From positions 930,001 through 994,000 of the forward strand of contig NC_052507.1 in NCBI RefSeq assembly GCF_014356525.2: a stretch of DNA of 64,000 nucleotides. The letters run 5' to 3'. Position numbers and translations under genes: made by a program. Positions 45,503 through 56,546 of the stretch are shown piece by piece. Source of the DNA: Nilaparvata lugens (Eukaryota > Arthropoda > Insecta > Hemiptera > Delphacidae). The notes beneath the pieces were generated by a model. It was not told where the DNA came from. It did no database searches and saw only the letters and a list, made by a program, of their open reading frames with translations. The first letter of the stretch is position 1. Each line of letters opens with the position of its first letter.

Positions 45503-46213
45503 TCTATCTATATATGAGTGATGGCACTCACTGACTGACTGACTGACTGACTGACTCACTCACTCACTCACTCACTCACTCACTCACTCACTCGCATAAC
45601 TAAAAATCTACCGGACCAAAAACGTTCAAATTTGGTAGGTATGTTCAGTTGGCCCTTTAGAGGCGCACTAAGAAATCTTTTGGCAATATTTTAACTCCAA
45701 GGGTTGTTTTTAAGGGTTTAAAGTTTGTCTTTTAGCATGTATATTCTTCTTCTCCCAATCTCTTAATTATAATTGAAATTTCCATATCATATGTTACTAT
45801 AGAATTATAATCTAGATAGAGTACCTCTTCGAAACAGTTGTTAACTGGCAACTAAATTAATAATAATTTTGTCAGGTTGGCATTAAGTTGAGTTGACTTT
45901 GTTAGGTTGGCACCAAGTTGAAGATTTAAATGCATTTATCGCGGAAAAATTGATTGGGCACTGCTACTTCAATCCTGGGAATATTATATTTCTAGCCGTC
46001 AGGCTCGCTTCGCTCGCCGTATCCGTTTAGCCAGACGTTTAGTCTGGACCCCCGACTGGATTGTCCTAACATATGATAAAAATGCTCAAATGAAAAATGC
46101 AGGCTAACGAAGCGAGCCTGCTGATTTCATTCTTGGACGATCCAGTCGGGGGTCCAGGGGGCGGAGCCCCCTGGCTAGACGGATACGGCGAGCGAAGCGA
46201 GCCTGACGGCTAG
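45503..46213 (+). mobile_element. Nonautonomous Helitron, copy 1
   Basis: The 5' end TCTATCTATATATGAG is followed by a CTGA/CTCA microsatellite (45529-45593), then ctaccggaccaaaaacgttc. The 3' end is ggcgagcgaagcgagcc, then tgacggCTAG with T following (46214), matching the Helitron CTRR-T rule with a terminal hairpin. No Rep/helicase is encoded. The last ~220 bases (from about 45994) begin with the inverted version of the 3' end. Confidence 0.85.
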
Positions 46214-46554
46214 TATATTATAAGCGTTTTCTAGCCAATGATCTGTTGATTATATGATTGATAGATATCCATATTGACGATTAGGTACGAATTCTTTTTC
46301 AGTGTTTCAACTTCGTCAATTTGTTTGAGATTGTCTACAATAGGTACATATTTGAAGCTCTAGGAATTTTAAAATCGAAATAAATTATGTTATATGCATA
46401 TGTTGGCTGTATTAAAGGCTGGATTATATACTATGTATATCCACTAAGAAGATTTTGAGCTCACATAACCACAGGTCTATTGGAACATTTTTGAGACTAG
46501 TATCGGTTGTTACACTATCATCAATTTACAGCTCAGACTTTGTGAAAGATCTCT

Positions 46555-46930
46555 ATATTGAGGTCAACCTTTAAATGGCAGTGAAAGAACATAGGAGAAC
46601 AGTGTTACCGATTCCCTGCCTAGCCACTGCCTAGAGAATAGCTCATAACGGTATATCTGATGTAATATTAACTGTTTATTCTTGTTAAAAATAATCAATT
46701 ATGTAATTTAATGGTCAAGAAAATATACTCTTCAATGCTTGAATTATACATTTCCATGATTTAGATTGAACATTCTGTTAATTGATTCTATATCTACGTT
46801 ATCAAAAAACGATCTAACAACGTTTTGTAGCTAGAAAAGGATAGCGTCATCTGCTTTGTGGAATGATAGACAAGGATAGATAGCACCAATGTTAATTAAA
46901 TACTGCCATTATAACGTGGACCTAACTATA
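46555..46930. mobile_element. B-family element, diverged copy
   Basis: From ttgaggtcaacctttaaatgg to ccattataacgtggacctaac, including acgatctaacaacg and tagacaaggatag. Confidence 0.7.
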
Positions 46931-47234
46931 GCTGGCCGGCTGTAGCATAGTTGTTTTTCCTGTTTCAAGCTTTTAGAGTTCAAGGGTGAATGGAGCATTA
47001 TCGTAACATATTTCTTCAAAAGACGAATAAATAATTCTATTCCGGCAATATGGATAACAAGTTATGCGGGCTATATAGGCCCGAGTTGGATTGAGTAATT
47101 TGAATGAAAAAAGACTAAGAAATTGTCAAAAATTGTCTTTTTTCATTCAATATGAATAATTACCACAATATCAACTTCTCAACTACACAAAAATTGAGTA
47201 ATTTCTTCAGACATTCACACATATTCTCGTCATC
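46931..47234. other. Spacer with short hairpin
   Basis: tgaatgaaaaaagac (47102) pairs with gtcttttttcattca (47135). The following aatatgaataattaccacaat repeats inside the palindrome at 47649-48204. Confidence 0.5.
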
Positions 47235-47648
47235 TATACTATAATAAAGCAAAGAATTGGCTTATACATGTACGGGATAAGAAATTCACGAATGACGCAT
47301 CATCACGTCTGAACTACTCAACTGATTAACTTGAAATTTGGCATATAGATTCTTAATCTACCGAGATTATTTTAAATTTAACAAGATCTCATTAGGTCCA
47401 GTTTGTCAAGTTTTCAATGGCCCTTGCGAAGCACGGGTTACCTGATAGTGATATAAAAAAGGAAAGAAGTGGCTTATACATGTACGGGACAGAAAATTCA
47501 CGAATTACGCATCATCACGTCTGAACTACTGGACTGATTAACTTGAAATTTTGCAAATAGATTATCAATTTAACAAGGATGGTTATAATCCTATTTTTAA
47601 TTCTTCAAGATTTTGGCAGGTCAAGTTTTAAAATAGACTCTTGCGAGG
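47235..47648 (+). mobile_element. Two tandem G-family short elements
   Basis: The first (47235-47446) starts tctatactataataaagc and ends gcgaagcacgggttacctga then tagt. The second (about 47455-47648) repeats gtggcttatacatgtacggg and ends gcgaggcacgggttcctgc. No coding capacity. Confidence 0.65.
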
Positions 47649-47774
47649 CACGGGTTCCTGCGAGTAAATAAATGAATTTTTGTGTAGTTGAGAAGTTGAT
47701 ATTGTGGTAATTATTCATATTGAATGAAATAGACTAAGAAATTGTCAAAAAACCACAGATTGATTGATACTTAT

Positions 47775-47814
47775 AGAAAGACCGGTTTCGTTTATTACAC
47801 CATTGTCAATCTCT
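47775..47814 (-). ncRNA. Degenerate hammerhead motif (left arm)
   Basis: Mirror of 48039-48078, with the same core changes. Confidence 0.4.
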
Positions 47815-48038
47815 GAAAGACTAAAACTGAATACAAGAGCAGCAGAATTTATACTAGTAGGCGAGTACTGCTATTGGTCAAGGGTATGAACGCCTGCCAT
47901 TGGCCCAGCTAGACAGTCTCCTCCCACTCAATGGGAGGTGGGAGCTGGGCCAATGGCAGGCGTTCATGCCATGGACCAATAGCAGTACTCGCCTACTAGT
48001 ATAAATTATGCTGCTCTTGTATTCAGTTTCAGTCTTTC

Positions 48039-48078
48039 AGAGATTGACAATGGTGTAATAACCGAAACCGGTCTTTCT
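48039..48078 (+). ncRNA. Degenerate hammerhead motif (right arm)
   Basis: AGAGA (stem I), TTGACAA in place of CTGANGA, stem II GGT..ACC, GAAA (48064-48067), palindromic stem III CCGG, T-C cut site, then TTTCT, which pairs with AGAGA. Two core bases are changed (C3 to U, G8 to A), so it is probably inactive. A direct copy is at 48324-48363. Confidence 0.45.
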
Positions 48079-48204
48079 ATAAGTATCAATCAATCTGTGG
48101 TTTTTTGACAATTTCTTAGTCTATTTCATTCAATATGAATAATTACCACAATATCAACTTCTCAACTACACAAAAATTTATTTATTTACTAGCAGGTAAC
48201 CCAT

Positions 48205-48410
48205 TGAGTGGGAGGAGACTGTCTAGCTGAGCCAATGGCAGGCGTTCATGCCCTTGACCAATAGCAGTACTCGCCTACTTGTATAAATTCTGCTGCTCAT
48301 GTATTAATTTAGTTTTAGTTTATCAGAGATTGACAATGGTGTAATAACCGAAACCGGTCTTTCTAAGTATCAATAAATCTGTGGCTTTTTGACAATTTCT
48401 CAGTTTTTTT
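48205..48410 (+). repeat. Third copy of palindrome arm (direct)
   Basis: gtgggaggagactgtctagct, ggcaggcgttcatgcc, gcagtactcgcctact and the degenerate hammerhead repeat the right arm with about 5% differences. Confidence 0.8.
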
Positions 48411-49117
48411 CATTTGAAATAAATAAATATTAAAAGACACCGAATGTGGGTAAACAGGCTTCAGAAAGAATAATTTCAAATTTCAACATTGGTTTCACTG
48501 GGAAGCATCGCATTCATATATAAGGAATTCCGTTTGTTTGAATCTCATGTTGAATTTGCTAGAAAAGGAGAGCGCTACCTGCTTTGTAGTATGCTAGACA
48601 AGGATAGCAACACCAATGTTGATCTAATACTGCCATTATAATGTGGTCTCTCCATAACACAAATGAAACAAAAGGTTTATTTGATTACATAATTATTATT
48701 GACAGCCGAGACATAACCTATGGCTTCTCTCTAGTTAGAATCTTGTGAAAATGAGAGAGAGATTTATCCTTGAATAACATCATACACGTCTCATTTAACG
48801 AATTCTGACACTGTAAAGTGGATTTCACTGTATATATTTATCTTCAGATAATCACTTCCAACTTGATAAACGTACAAAAAATCTGACGGTGTAGCCAATT
48901 ACATTGTTGTATCTGATTTATTGTGTAAAGATATCCATGTTTCACCTGTTAAGGGAACAGGTTTTTGTTGGAACAAGTGTGAACCTACTTGTTTTACAGC
49001 TGCTTCTTGTTGTTGAAAAAATATTCAAATTGCAGTGGGCCTCAATTTATATTTTTGAGCTGTTATTAGTAGAGCCTTATCAGTTTGTTTTCAAACCCAT
49101 TCTTCCAGGGACTACCA
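48411..49117. other. B-family end and unassigned sequence
   Basis: B remnants at 48560-48655 (agacaaggatagcaacacc, ccattataatgtgg). The rest shows only a low-complexity hydrophobic frame with no motif. Confidence 0.4.
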
Positions 49118-49736
49118 TCTATGTATATAAAAGCGAAATGGCACTCACTGACTGACTCACTCACTCACTCACTCGCAGAACTAAAAATCTACCGGACCAA
49201 AAACGTTCAAATTTGGTAGGTATGTTCAGTTGGCCCTTAAGAGGCGCTCTAAGAAATCTTTTGGCAATATTTTAACTCTAAGGGTGGTTTTTAAGGGTTT
49301 AAAGTTCGTCTTTTAGCATGTATATTCTTCTTATTCTCTTAATTAAAATTGGAAAAAGGCCATACCATATGTAAATATAGAACTATAATCTAGAGAGAGT
49401 ACCGAAACAGTTGTTAACTGGTAAATAAATTAATAATTTTGTCAGGTTGGCATTAAGTTGAGTTGACTTTGTTAGGTTGGCACCAAGTTGAAGATTGAAA
49501 AGCATTTATCGCGGAAAAATTGATTGGGCACTGCTACTTCAATCAGAGCTATTCCTGGGGATATTATATTACTAGCCGTCAGGCTCGCTTCGCTCGCCCG
49601 ACTGGATCGTTCTAACATTTGATAAAAATTCTCAAATGAGAAATGCAGGGGAGCGAAGCGACCCTGCTGATCTCATTCTTGGACGATCCAGTCGGGGGTA
49701 GACGGATATGGCGAGTGAAGTGAGCCTGACGGCTAG
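49118..49736 (+). mobile_element. Nonautonomous Helitron, copy 2
   Basis: TCTATGTATATAAAAGCG after A (49117). CTAG at 49733-49736 before T. It has an internal deletion relative to copy 1 in the 3' palindromic block. Interior words (ctaccggaccaaaaacg, tcaggttggcattaagttg) are shared with the other copies. Confidence 0.85.
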
Positions 49737-49865
49737 TATAATATACAGTCATGATTTAGTAGCTGTTACTATTCCATAATTATTAGGAATGCAAGGTTCA
49801 AAGGTGTGAAATAAACACGTTATATCCTCCAAACGTATCATATAAATAAGCCGGATTAAGTCTAA
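49737..49865. other. Unassigned spacer
   Basis: Nothing recognised. Confidence 0.4.
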
Positions 49866-50241
49866 ATTGAGGTCGACGTTATAATGGCACTGTTTGATTA
49901 GCAATGGTATTGCTATCCTTGACTATCATTCAACAAAACGGATAACGCTATCTCTTTCTCGCATTGCTTTGTTGCCGGATCGTCTATTAACAATGTAGAA
50001 TTGATAATTAATCAACAAAATATTTCATCATAGTTATAAAAATTCATTATTCAATTATTGAGAAATATAATTTCTTGCTTAGTAAAATATGATTAATTAT
50101 TTTAATGGAGAACGAACAGTTGATATTACATTAATAAACCTGTATCAGCTACCGTCTATAGAAGGCATTGACAAGACAGATGACCGGCAACGTTGTTCTC
50201 CTATCTTTCTCCACTGCCATTATAACGTCGTCCTCACTGTA
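49866..50241. mobile_element. B-family element, complete copy
   Basis: From attgaggtcgacgttataatgg to ccattataacgtcgtcctcac. The interior has tatcattcaacaaaacgg, gttgccggatcgtc and gtatcagctaccgtctatag. Confidence 0.8.
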
Positions 50242-50324
50242 GTAGAAACATTTTCATTCTTATTCAAAAAATGTTCATTGATCACAATTATTCATTGATC
50301 ATATTGGTCAAGTATCACAATCAC

Positions 50325-51283
50325 AATATTATTGACCGAGGGAAGTGAGGTCTAAGATTCATTGATCGAGCGTGGTGTAGTCTTAAGGTGCGTACAGTTA
50401 TACGCGCCGCGAACATGAGCAATTCACTTTTAATCAGCTGACTATATCTGTATTTTCACAGAAACGGTAAGATACAGATATAAAAAGCTTGGCATTAGCT
50501 GATTAAAAGTGAATTGCTCATGTTCGCGGCGCGTATATCTGTACGCACCTTAAGATTCAAGTCGATGGTTTTGCATTTCTCTTTATGTTTATATGTTTAT
50601 ATTTTTATTTATATATTTTTTTATATTTATGTTTTCATGTTCCGCATTTACAGTGAAGCGCAACAATAGATTTGCATGGAATTTGACAGGTATGTTCCCA
50701 TTTTGAATTTCGCGTCGATGTATACATACGGTTTTTTGAATTTTTTCATTTTAAAGGAAATACAAAAAGCCAATATTACCGTAAAAATCAGACTTTCGAA
50801 ATATTCATCATAAATCAGCTGTCTAGTGGACTATAATAGTACCCGTTAAAAACATCGAACATCTTGAAAATTTATTATTTCATCAACGTTGTAGACAGTT
50901 GCAGCCAGACCTGATAACAGCGCTCACACTCACATTCCGGGACGACACGTCACGGTACGATAGGACAGAAAGCTCTATGTTAATTTAGGATTTTTTCTAA
51001 ACATTTTGAATTGATAAATGTTTTATTAATTTTTGAGAAAACATAACAACAGGTCAATTAAAGAGAGTAAATTGTATTTTGAAAAGTGAAAGTGACATAA
51101 CCAACATTTTGATTTGGACAGTATATAAATTGTGAATGGGACAGTTTTGGGCATGAGCCTGTCGTGACTTTCCTCATGTTTTGTACACAATGTGATAGAT
51201 AAATAAATATGACATTCATAATAAATATAATGTAATAACTTACTGAGCGCGAGGTCTATTGCTCACAGAACTACTAGTTATCT
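50325..51283. repeat. H-family repeat with nested MITE
   Basis: Matches 30842-31275 at both ends (ttattgaccgag.gaagtgag, gaggtctattgctcacagaac then tactagtt) with a longer middle. A 165-base MITE at 50386-50550 interrupts it. Confidence 0.6.
50386..50550. mobile_element. 165-bp inverted-repeat MITE (copy 2)
   Basis: Nearly identical to 290-454, with arms aggtgcgtacag.tatacgc. Flanked by TTA/TAA. Confidence 0.75.
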
Positions 51284-51900
51284 TTCTTTGAATAATATTA
51301 ATCAATACGGTAAATTGAATAATTGTCCAAAAACAGTTTTAGTAGGATTATAAGTTAGTAAAAGAGCCGAAACCTGCTATTTTTTGCGGGAGATTTATAA
51401 CTTGAGCTGAGGGGTGGTGCTCTATGCTGTAGTTATGAAGTGCTGAATAAATCTTTCCAAGGAATATCAGGCCTGCTTTTTGACACGCTTTTCCTCTTTT
51501 TCCTTAAAATAGGTTGTGAAACTCTCTCACTCCCTCTCACTCATTCACTCTCACTCTCTCACTATCTTTCTCACTCTCTTTCCATCTATCACTCTTTCCC
51601 TCTTTCTCTCTCTCACCCACTCTCTCTCACACTCTTTCTCTCTCACACTAACTTTTCCTCACTACTATTTATCTTTGTTGGCTCTTTTAGGTTTATTGCT
51701 GGTGGCGGATATATTTTGAAGCTTTTACACCCAACCACTAGGGCACTGATGGCTGTATATTTATATGTTTCTCTGTTTATAACACAAATATATCTTTGTG
51801 TCAACCGGTATTTAGCTCGAACTCTATTTCTCTTTTTCCAAAACAACGTCTCTTCGATTTTCCTCTTTTACATCCTACTTTTACTATTGTACACTATACT
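51284..51900. repeat. TC-rich tract in unassigned DNA
   Basis: Imperfect TCTC/CACT tract at 51519-51650. The 155-codon frame over it is leucine/serine-rich from composition and has no motif. Confidence 0.5.
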
Positions 51901-52528
51901 ATCGTGAGGTCCACGTTCTAATGGCAGTATTTGATCACTATTTGAGTTTCTATCCTTGTCTATCATTCGACAAAGTAGATAGTGCTATCCTTCTCCTGCT
52001 CTGCAATGTTTCGGGATCGTTTTTTAGCAATTTTAAAATAGTATAATATCAATTTCCCACCTCTGCAACGTTGCCAGCTTGTTTTGTTTCATATTTTGAC
52101 ATTATTTGTACATACTCCTTCCATTGATTACGGTTTTCAGTGGCTTTTTCATTCAATAAAGCTTCTTGAATCCAGTTCAGAGGACAGACATGTATTCTTT
52201 CACATTGATCAATTCAATAATTTTTTAATAATAGCGCTCATCGAATTTCCATCTAGCTGTTTACCCTGTTGTCATAGCATATTTACAGTAGCAGAAGTCT
52301 TCGGGGTGAATTACAGCATTTAATTTGGATATCCGTTTAATAATAATAAACGATCAATTAAAAATAAATATAAATGTTTATTTCCCCAAAAACTGAAACT
52401 ACAACATCAATTACACAAAATATTAGATAAAATTACAATATTACATACAATAGTTAGTTACAAAAAATTCTTATAATGTGTCCTCTACTTGTTTAGTTTT
52501 TTCTGTGTGGAAATTACCTTGACATACT
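51901..52528. other. B-family start, then unassigned
   Basis: 51902-52080 is a diverged B left half (tcgtgaggtccacgtt, tatcattcgacaaagtag, gctctgcaatgtt). The rest, to 52528, is AT-rich with nothing recognised. Confidence 0.5.
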
Positions 52529-52724
52529 ATAGTGAGGTCCACGTGATAATGGCAGTGGAGAAAGATAACAGAACAACGTTGCCGATCCTTCGTCTTGTCA
52601 ATGCCTTTTATGGAGGGTAACTGATACCGGTTTATTGATGTAATATTAACTGTTCATTCTCGTTTAAAATAACCATTTTTTTCTTTAAATATTAAACCTT
52701 TTAAATGGAAGTTGAATATAATTG

Positions 52725-53385
52725 TTAACCCTACAGAGACACACTTTATGCTAACACAGTAGACACACTGGGGTGTTTAACACCCCAATTTATTTTTGCG
52801 TTTTTCTTTGAAAAATATGAAAAAAACAAGTACTTAGACCATATTTCATCATTTCTCAATCATTCTTGTTCTAAGTGCATACAGAAATCAAAAGTAAAGC
52901 ACTGCTTATCAATATTTATACTAATTTTAGAAGGACTTATGTTCCGCCTAAGTGTTGGAGCTCCTAATCCGGTTTGAACGAATGGCTTGATCATTGCCAA
53001 TGACAACTTCATCAAAAACTTACGTCTCTCCATTTTATTGCTTTGAATTTCAAGTTGTAGAGAATCATAGCATTCATTCCAATCTGATCCATCATCACTT
53101 ACCACATTAGTAGTGACAATACAAGTGAATCTTTGTAATAAAAGTGTTTGATAAAAGTCCTACGTAAAAGACACTCTGGGGTGTTAGACACCCCAAATGA
53201 AAAACAAGATGAGCTGGTGACCTTGTAGAATGCTATTACTGACTGGAAGTGGTGAAGAGTAGTTGACAATACTACAAACCTAATTTAGACTGGGCATGAA
53301 TTCCCATCTGTTTGATATTGTCAACTGCAGAACAGAAAAAAATCCCTGGGGTGTAAAACACCCCAGTGTGTCTCTTTAGGGTTAA
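52725..53385. mobile_element. piggyBac-like nonautonomous element
   Basis: TTAA (52725-52728) is followed by CCCTACAGAGACACAC, and the other end is GTGTGTCTCTTTAGGG followed by TTAA (53382-53385). TTAA duplication with CCCTA-type termini is diagnostic of piggyBac. A minus-strand 81-codon frame (53105-52860) with MERRKFLMKLSLAMIKPFV and GAPTLRR resembles the late part of a piggyBac-like (PGBD) transposase. The catalytic part is gone. Three ggggtgt/acacccc palindromes lie at 52769, 53176 and 53346. Confidence 0.82.
52860..53105 (-). pseudogene. piggyBac transposase remnant
   Basis: An 81-codon remnant with DWNECYDSL, a KMERRKFLMKLSLAMIKPF segment and GAPTLRRN, in the order seen near the C-terminal half of PGBD-type transposases. 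There is no DDD catalytic region and no CxxC-rich zinc tail, so it is inactive. Confidence 0.5.
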
Positions 53386-53795
53386 AATGTGTACTACAGG
53401 GTGAAGTTCTTGGCAGGAGAGGTGTTGGTAGAAGACGAATTTCCTGGATGAAGAATTTGGGAACATGGTTTGCAGTGTCCACCCTGGAACTTTTTTAGAG
53501 CGGCTGTCAACAAAGTTATAATTGCCAGAATGATTTCCAACATTCGGTAACGGATAGGCACCAGAAGAAAAAGAATATATTCATCAAGCAAGAAATTAAA
53601 ATTTTACAATGATTCCATAATGAATTTCCATGATCAGGATTGAATTTTGTTAGTTTATTATAATTCTACATTGTTAAAAAACGATCTGGAAACAGAGCAA
53701 AGCGAGGAAGAGATATCGCTTTGTTGAATGATAGACAAGGATATCAATACAATCGCTAATCAAACACTGCCTTTATAACGTGGACCTCACTATAG

Positions 53796-54414
53796 GACAA
53801 ATGAAAATTCCTCAACACATTTTTCTCACAACATTATCGGAAAATACAGCCCGATTTCCTCCAGGGAAACAGGTTTTCCCTGTTGGGAAATGTCCAGCGA
53901 GTGGTCAGGTAATTTTTACGCCTGACATGAAATTCTTTACTCTACTGAGCCAACCCACGATCCCTTCTTAAGCCCTTCTTGTTAATCTTTCCCTTCCTAA
54001 CAAAGTTCTTGGCAAACCACGTGTGTGTACATACGCGCATGCGTGACGTATCCACGTTTTCCTAATCCTGTGTCCTTTCCCTAAACCCTTCTCCAAGGGA
54101 TCCCTGGTCCCTGCTTCCCTTGGCACGTGACTGGACTCCTTAGTGAGTCCTTTCCCTTCCCTAGAGTCGTTAGGCGCAATAACACATGGTTCCTGAATCC
54201 TCTTGTCAAAAATTATTGCCGTCTCAAGTTGAGATCATAATGGAGAAACAACCCCAAACACTGAAATTCTTGCAGGGGAGGCTTTGTTTATTTGATATTG
54301 CACTGAATTTCTCCATCCACCTGGATTGTGGTTGAAGAAAAGCATCTTATTCGATCTTGTTATTTTTGAAGGGAGCATCTTATTTTAAAAGGTCATGTTT
54401 TTTGGCGGTGTCGC
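53796..54414. other. Low-copy sequence, no gene
   Basis: Less AT-rich than the neighbourhood, with cttccc-type words. A 63-codon frame (53780-53971) starts inside the B end and is not supported. It could be ordinary intergenic DNA. Confidence 0.4.
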
Positions 54415-54668
54415 TTTATTGAGGTCCTCGTTATAATGGCAGTGGAAAAGATAGGAGAACAGCGTTCCCGATACACTGCCTTCTATAGATGATAGCTGAT
54501 AATCTGATCCAATATCAACTGTTTATTCTTGTTAAAAATAATCAATCACAACGATCTGGCAACGTTCTGGATTTGGAAAAGAACAGCGCTATCTGATTTG
54601 TCGAATAATAGACAAGAATAGCAACACCAATGTTAATGAGATGTCACTATGACGTGGACCCCATTGTA
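54415..54668. mobile_element. B-family element, short copy
   Basis: From ttgaggtcctcgttataatgg to actatgacgtggaccccattg. Internal deletion relative to 35144-35527. Confidence 0.7.
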
Positions 54669-54780
54669 GGCATTATAGGAATTTTTAAAATGTATGAATT
54701 CAGGACTACTTGTATTAATATAAAATAGAATTATAGTACCCTTTAAAATTAATAAAATGATAAAACAAGAATAAATATTG

Positions 54781-54818
54781 TAACTACTAGTTTCGGTGAT
54801 TACACCATCGTCAGGTTA
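54781..54818 (-). ncRNA. Hammerhead ribozyme, complete core
   Basis: On the minus strand: UAAC stem I (54818-54815), CUGACGA (54814-54808), stem II GGUG-UAAU-CACC, GAAA (54794-54791), palindromic stem III CUAG, then U-A at the cut (54786-54785) and GUUA (54784-54781), which pairs with UAAC. All core bases fit. The predicted cut is between 54785 and 54784. Confidence 0.7.
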
Positions 54819-54854
54819 TGGAGAATCATAACCCAATTTTCGAAAAAAATTAAA

Positions 54855-55527
54855 AACTAGAAATCTGGTGTGGCGCACTCACACAACTTTCCTTGCCGTT
54901 ATGAATATTGATCACCTAACGCTAGTGTTCCCGTGCATCTCAAGTCTACTATTCAAAGATTTGAGCCAGCTGGTGACAGGGCAATAACACTGGAGACACA
55001 CGAGGTCTGCTATCTCTTCATAGTGAATGATTTAATAGAATCAACAGTTGCCAACATTTTGCAATTGAATAATAACATTTTCTAGAATTTCGAGCTTATT
55101 TTCAAATTCAGGTGAAAATTTTACTGGACATTACTTGTAGAGATTTTCATGCTCAATCTTTTCCACTCAATTTTTTTTGTTTTAATTGTATCTGAAGCCT
55201 GATGATTGAGAATCTAAAATCAAACTTTGCATAGATGGGGCGGAGCTCCTGGAATTTTTACAGATATGGGACTTGTGGCAGTTGATAAAGATTATCGATG
55301 ACTATTTTAGGTATAACTTTAATCAAAATCGTTGGAGCCGTTTTCGAGAAAATCGCGAAAAACCCTGTTTTTGACAACATTTTCGCTATTTTAGCTGCCA
55401 TCTTGGATCGCATTTGATCGAAATTGTTCGTGTCGGATCCTTATATTGTAAGGACCTTACGTTCCGAATTTCAAGTCATTCCGTTAATTAGGAGATGAGA
55501 TATCGTGTACACAGACGCACATACACT

Positions 55528-55621
<94 letters not shown>

Positions 55622-55757
55622 GACCAATACCCAAAAACTACTTTTTCGGACTCAGGGGACCTTGAAACGTATATAAATTTAGAAATTGGAGTACCTTAAT
55701 TTTTTTCGGAAAGCAATACTTCCCTTACCTATGGTAATAGGGCAAGGAAAGTAAAAA
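54855..55757 (-). repeat. C-family repeat with 100-bp CA tract
   Basis: Ends atctggtgtggcgcactcac and gggcaaggaaagt. The CA tract runs 55531-55617. Inserted inside the hammerhead-bearing inverted pair. Confidence 0.8.
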
Positions 55758-55871
55758 ATCTCAAATAAATCAGTTAATAGATAGGGTGAGCTACTGAAAT
55801 AATTTACTTGAAAATGTTATTTGAAATAAACAATCTATTAGTAACTTAAACATCAATTGGAAATTTTTTCA

Positions 55872-55909
55872 TAGCCTGACGATGGTGAGATCACCGAAAC
55901 TAGTAGCTA
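55872..55909 (+). ncRNA. Hammerhead ribozyme, complete core
   Basis: TAGC stem I (55872-55875), CTGACGA (55876-55882), stem II GGTG-AGAT-CACC, GAAA (55896-55899), stem III CTAG, T-A at the cut (55904-55905), then GCTA, which pairs with TAGC. Relative to 54781-54818, both sides of stem I have changed together. Confidence 0.7.
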
Positions 55910-55957
55910 CAATATCTTTTCTTGTTTTATTATTTTATTAATTTTAAAGAGTACTAT

Positions 55958-56327
55958 AATCTATTCTATTTCATGAATTATAGGGAGACGCTGGTCATTT
56001 CTTTTTCCCCCTCTAAATAATGCAAATAAGATAGATCAAAATAAAATGGTAGAATAATCTTTAATATGTGAAAAGCTTTACCACATTACACATCACAATA
56101 TGATGATAAATTTCATTATAGATTCCCATAAACCGCATAGTAGTTACTGCTCCCAGACAATTATATATTCATAGCTTTTCATGAAAAACTTTGAAAATAG
56201 TATTTTATGTTATAAATTGTCCACGTATATTTGCTCCATGGCGTAGGCCTATAAGGCACTCGTTGACTATCAATTTGAGAGCTTCAATCGTTGAAAATCC
56301 ATATGGGTACCAATGAATGGATAAACT
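55958..56327. other. No gene recognised
   Basis: AT-rich, unassigned. Confidence 0.4.
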
Positions 56328-56546
56328 ATAGTGAGGTCCACGTTATAATGACAGTGAATAAAGATGGAAAAATAGCGATGACGATTCTCTGCATAATTCA
56401 ATTATATTTCTACACTGTCAAAAACATACTTGGTATCGTTGTGGACCTAGAAAAGGATAGTACCACCGGCTTTGTCGAATGATAGACAGGGATAGCAAAA
56501 CCAAAGTTGGTCAAATACTGTCATTATAACGTGGACCTCACTATAG
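56328..56546. mobile_element. B-family element, short complete copy
   Basis: 219 bases from ctatagtgaggtccacgtta to taacgtggacctcactatag. These are perfect terminal repeats over about 20 bases. The internal part is deleted. Confidence 0.85.

Larger units (their letters stand above)
44231..46545 (+). repeat. Diverged tandem repeats (intron-like)
   Basis: The phrase ttgtctacaataggtac..tttgaa.ctctgg.aattt..aatcgaaa.acataat recurs at about 44236, 44390, 44515, 45270, 45460 and 46325, and in older form at 43205. Associated gccaatgatctgttgattat blocks recur too. The Helitron at 45503-46213 interrupts it. If the exon above is real, this is its intron. Confidence 0.65.
47649..48204. repeat. 556-bp near-perfect palindrome
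   Basis: Arms 47649-47910 and 47943-48204 have a constant coordinate sum of 95853. Each arm carries a degenerate hammerhead motif. The spacer holds ctcctcccactcaatgggagg. A third, direct copy of one arm follows at 48205-48410. Confidence 0.9.
52529..53790. mobile_element. B-family element split by piggyBac relic
   Basis: Left terminus ctatagtgaggtccacgtg at 52529. Right terminus ataacgtggacctcactatag ends at about 53795. The B interior resumes at 53585 (catcaagcaagaaatta). Extra non-B sequence flanks the piggyBac piece. Confidence 0.8.
54727..55957. repeat. Inverted pair of hammerhead-bearing ends
   Basis: 54727-54840 (agaattatagtaccctttaa to ggttatgg) and 55866-55957 (catagcctgacg to tattaattttaaagagtac) are inverted copies of the same segment, each with a full hammerhead. 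A C repeat (54855-55757) fills the middle. The pair 4830-4950 and 6060-6165 has the same geometry. Confidence 0.75.

Noticed and set aside
51440..51907. 155-codon leucine/serine-rich frame resembling a membrane protein
   Set aside because: Most of it lies over a TC-rich tract; hydrophobicity follows from composition.
52860..53105. Active piggyBac transposase
   Set aside because: Only about 80 codons remain and the catalytic region is absent.
55505..55699. Thr-His repeat frame
   Set aside because: Artefact of the CA tract in a C repeat.
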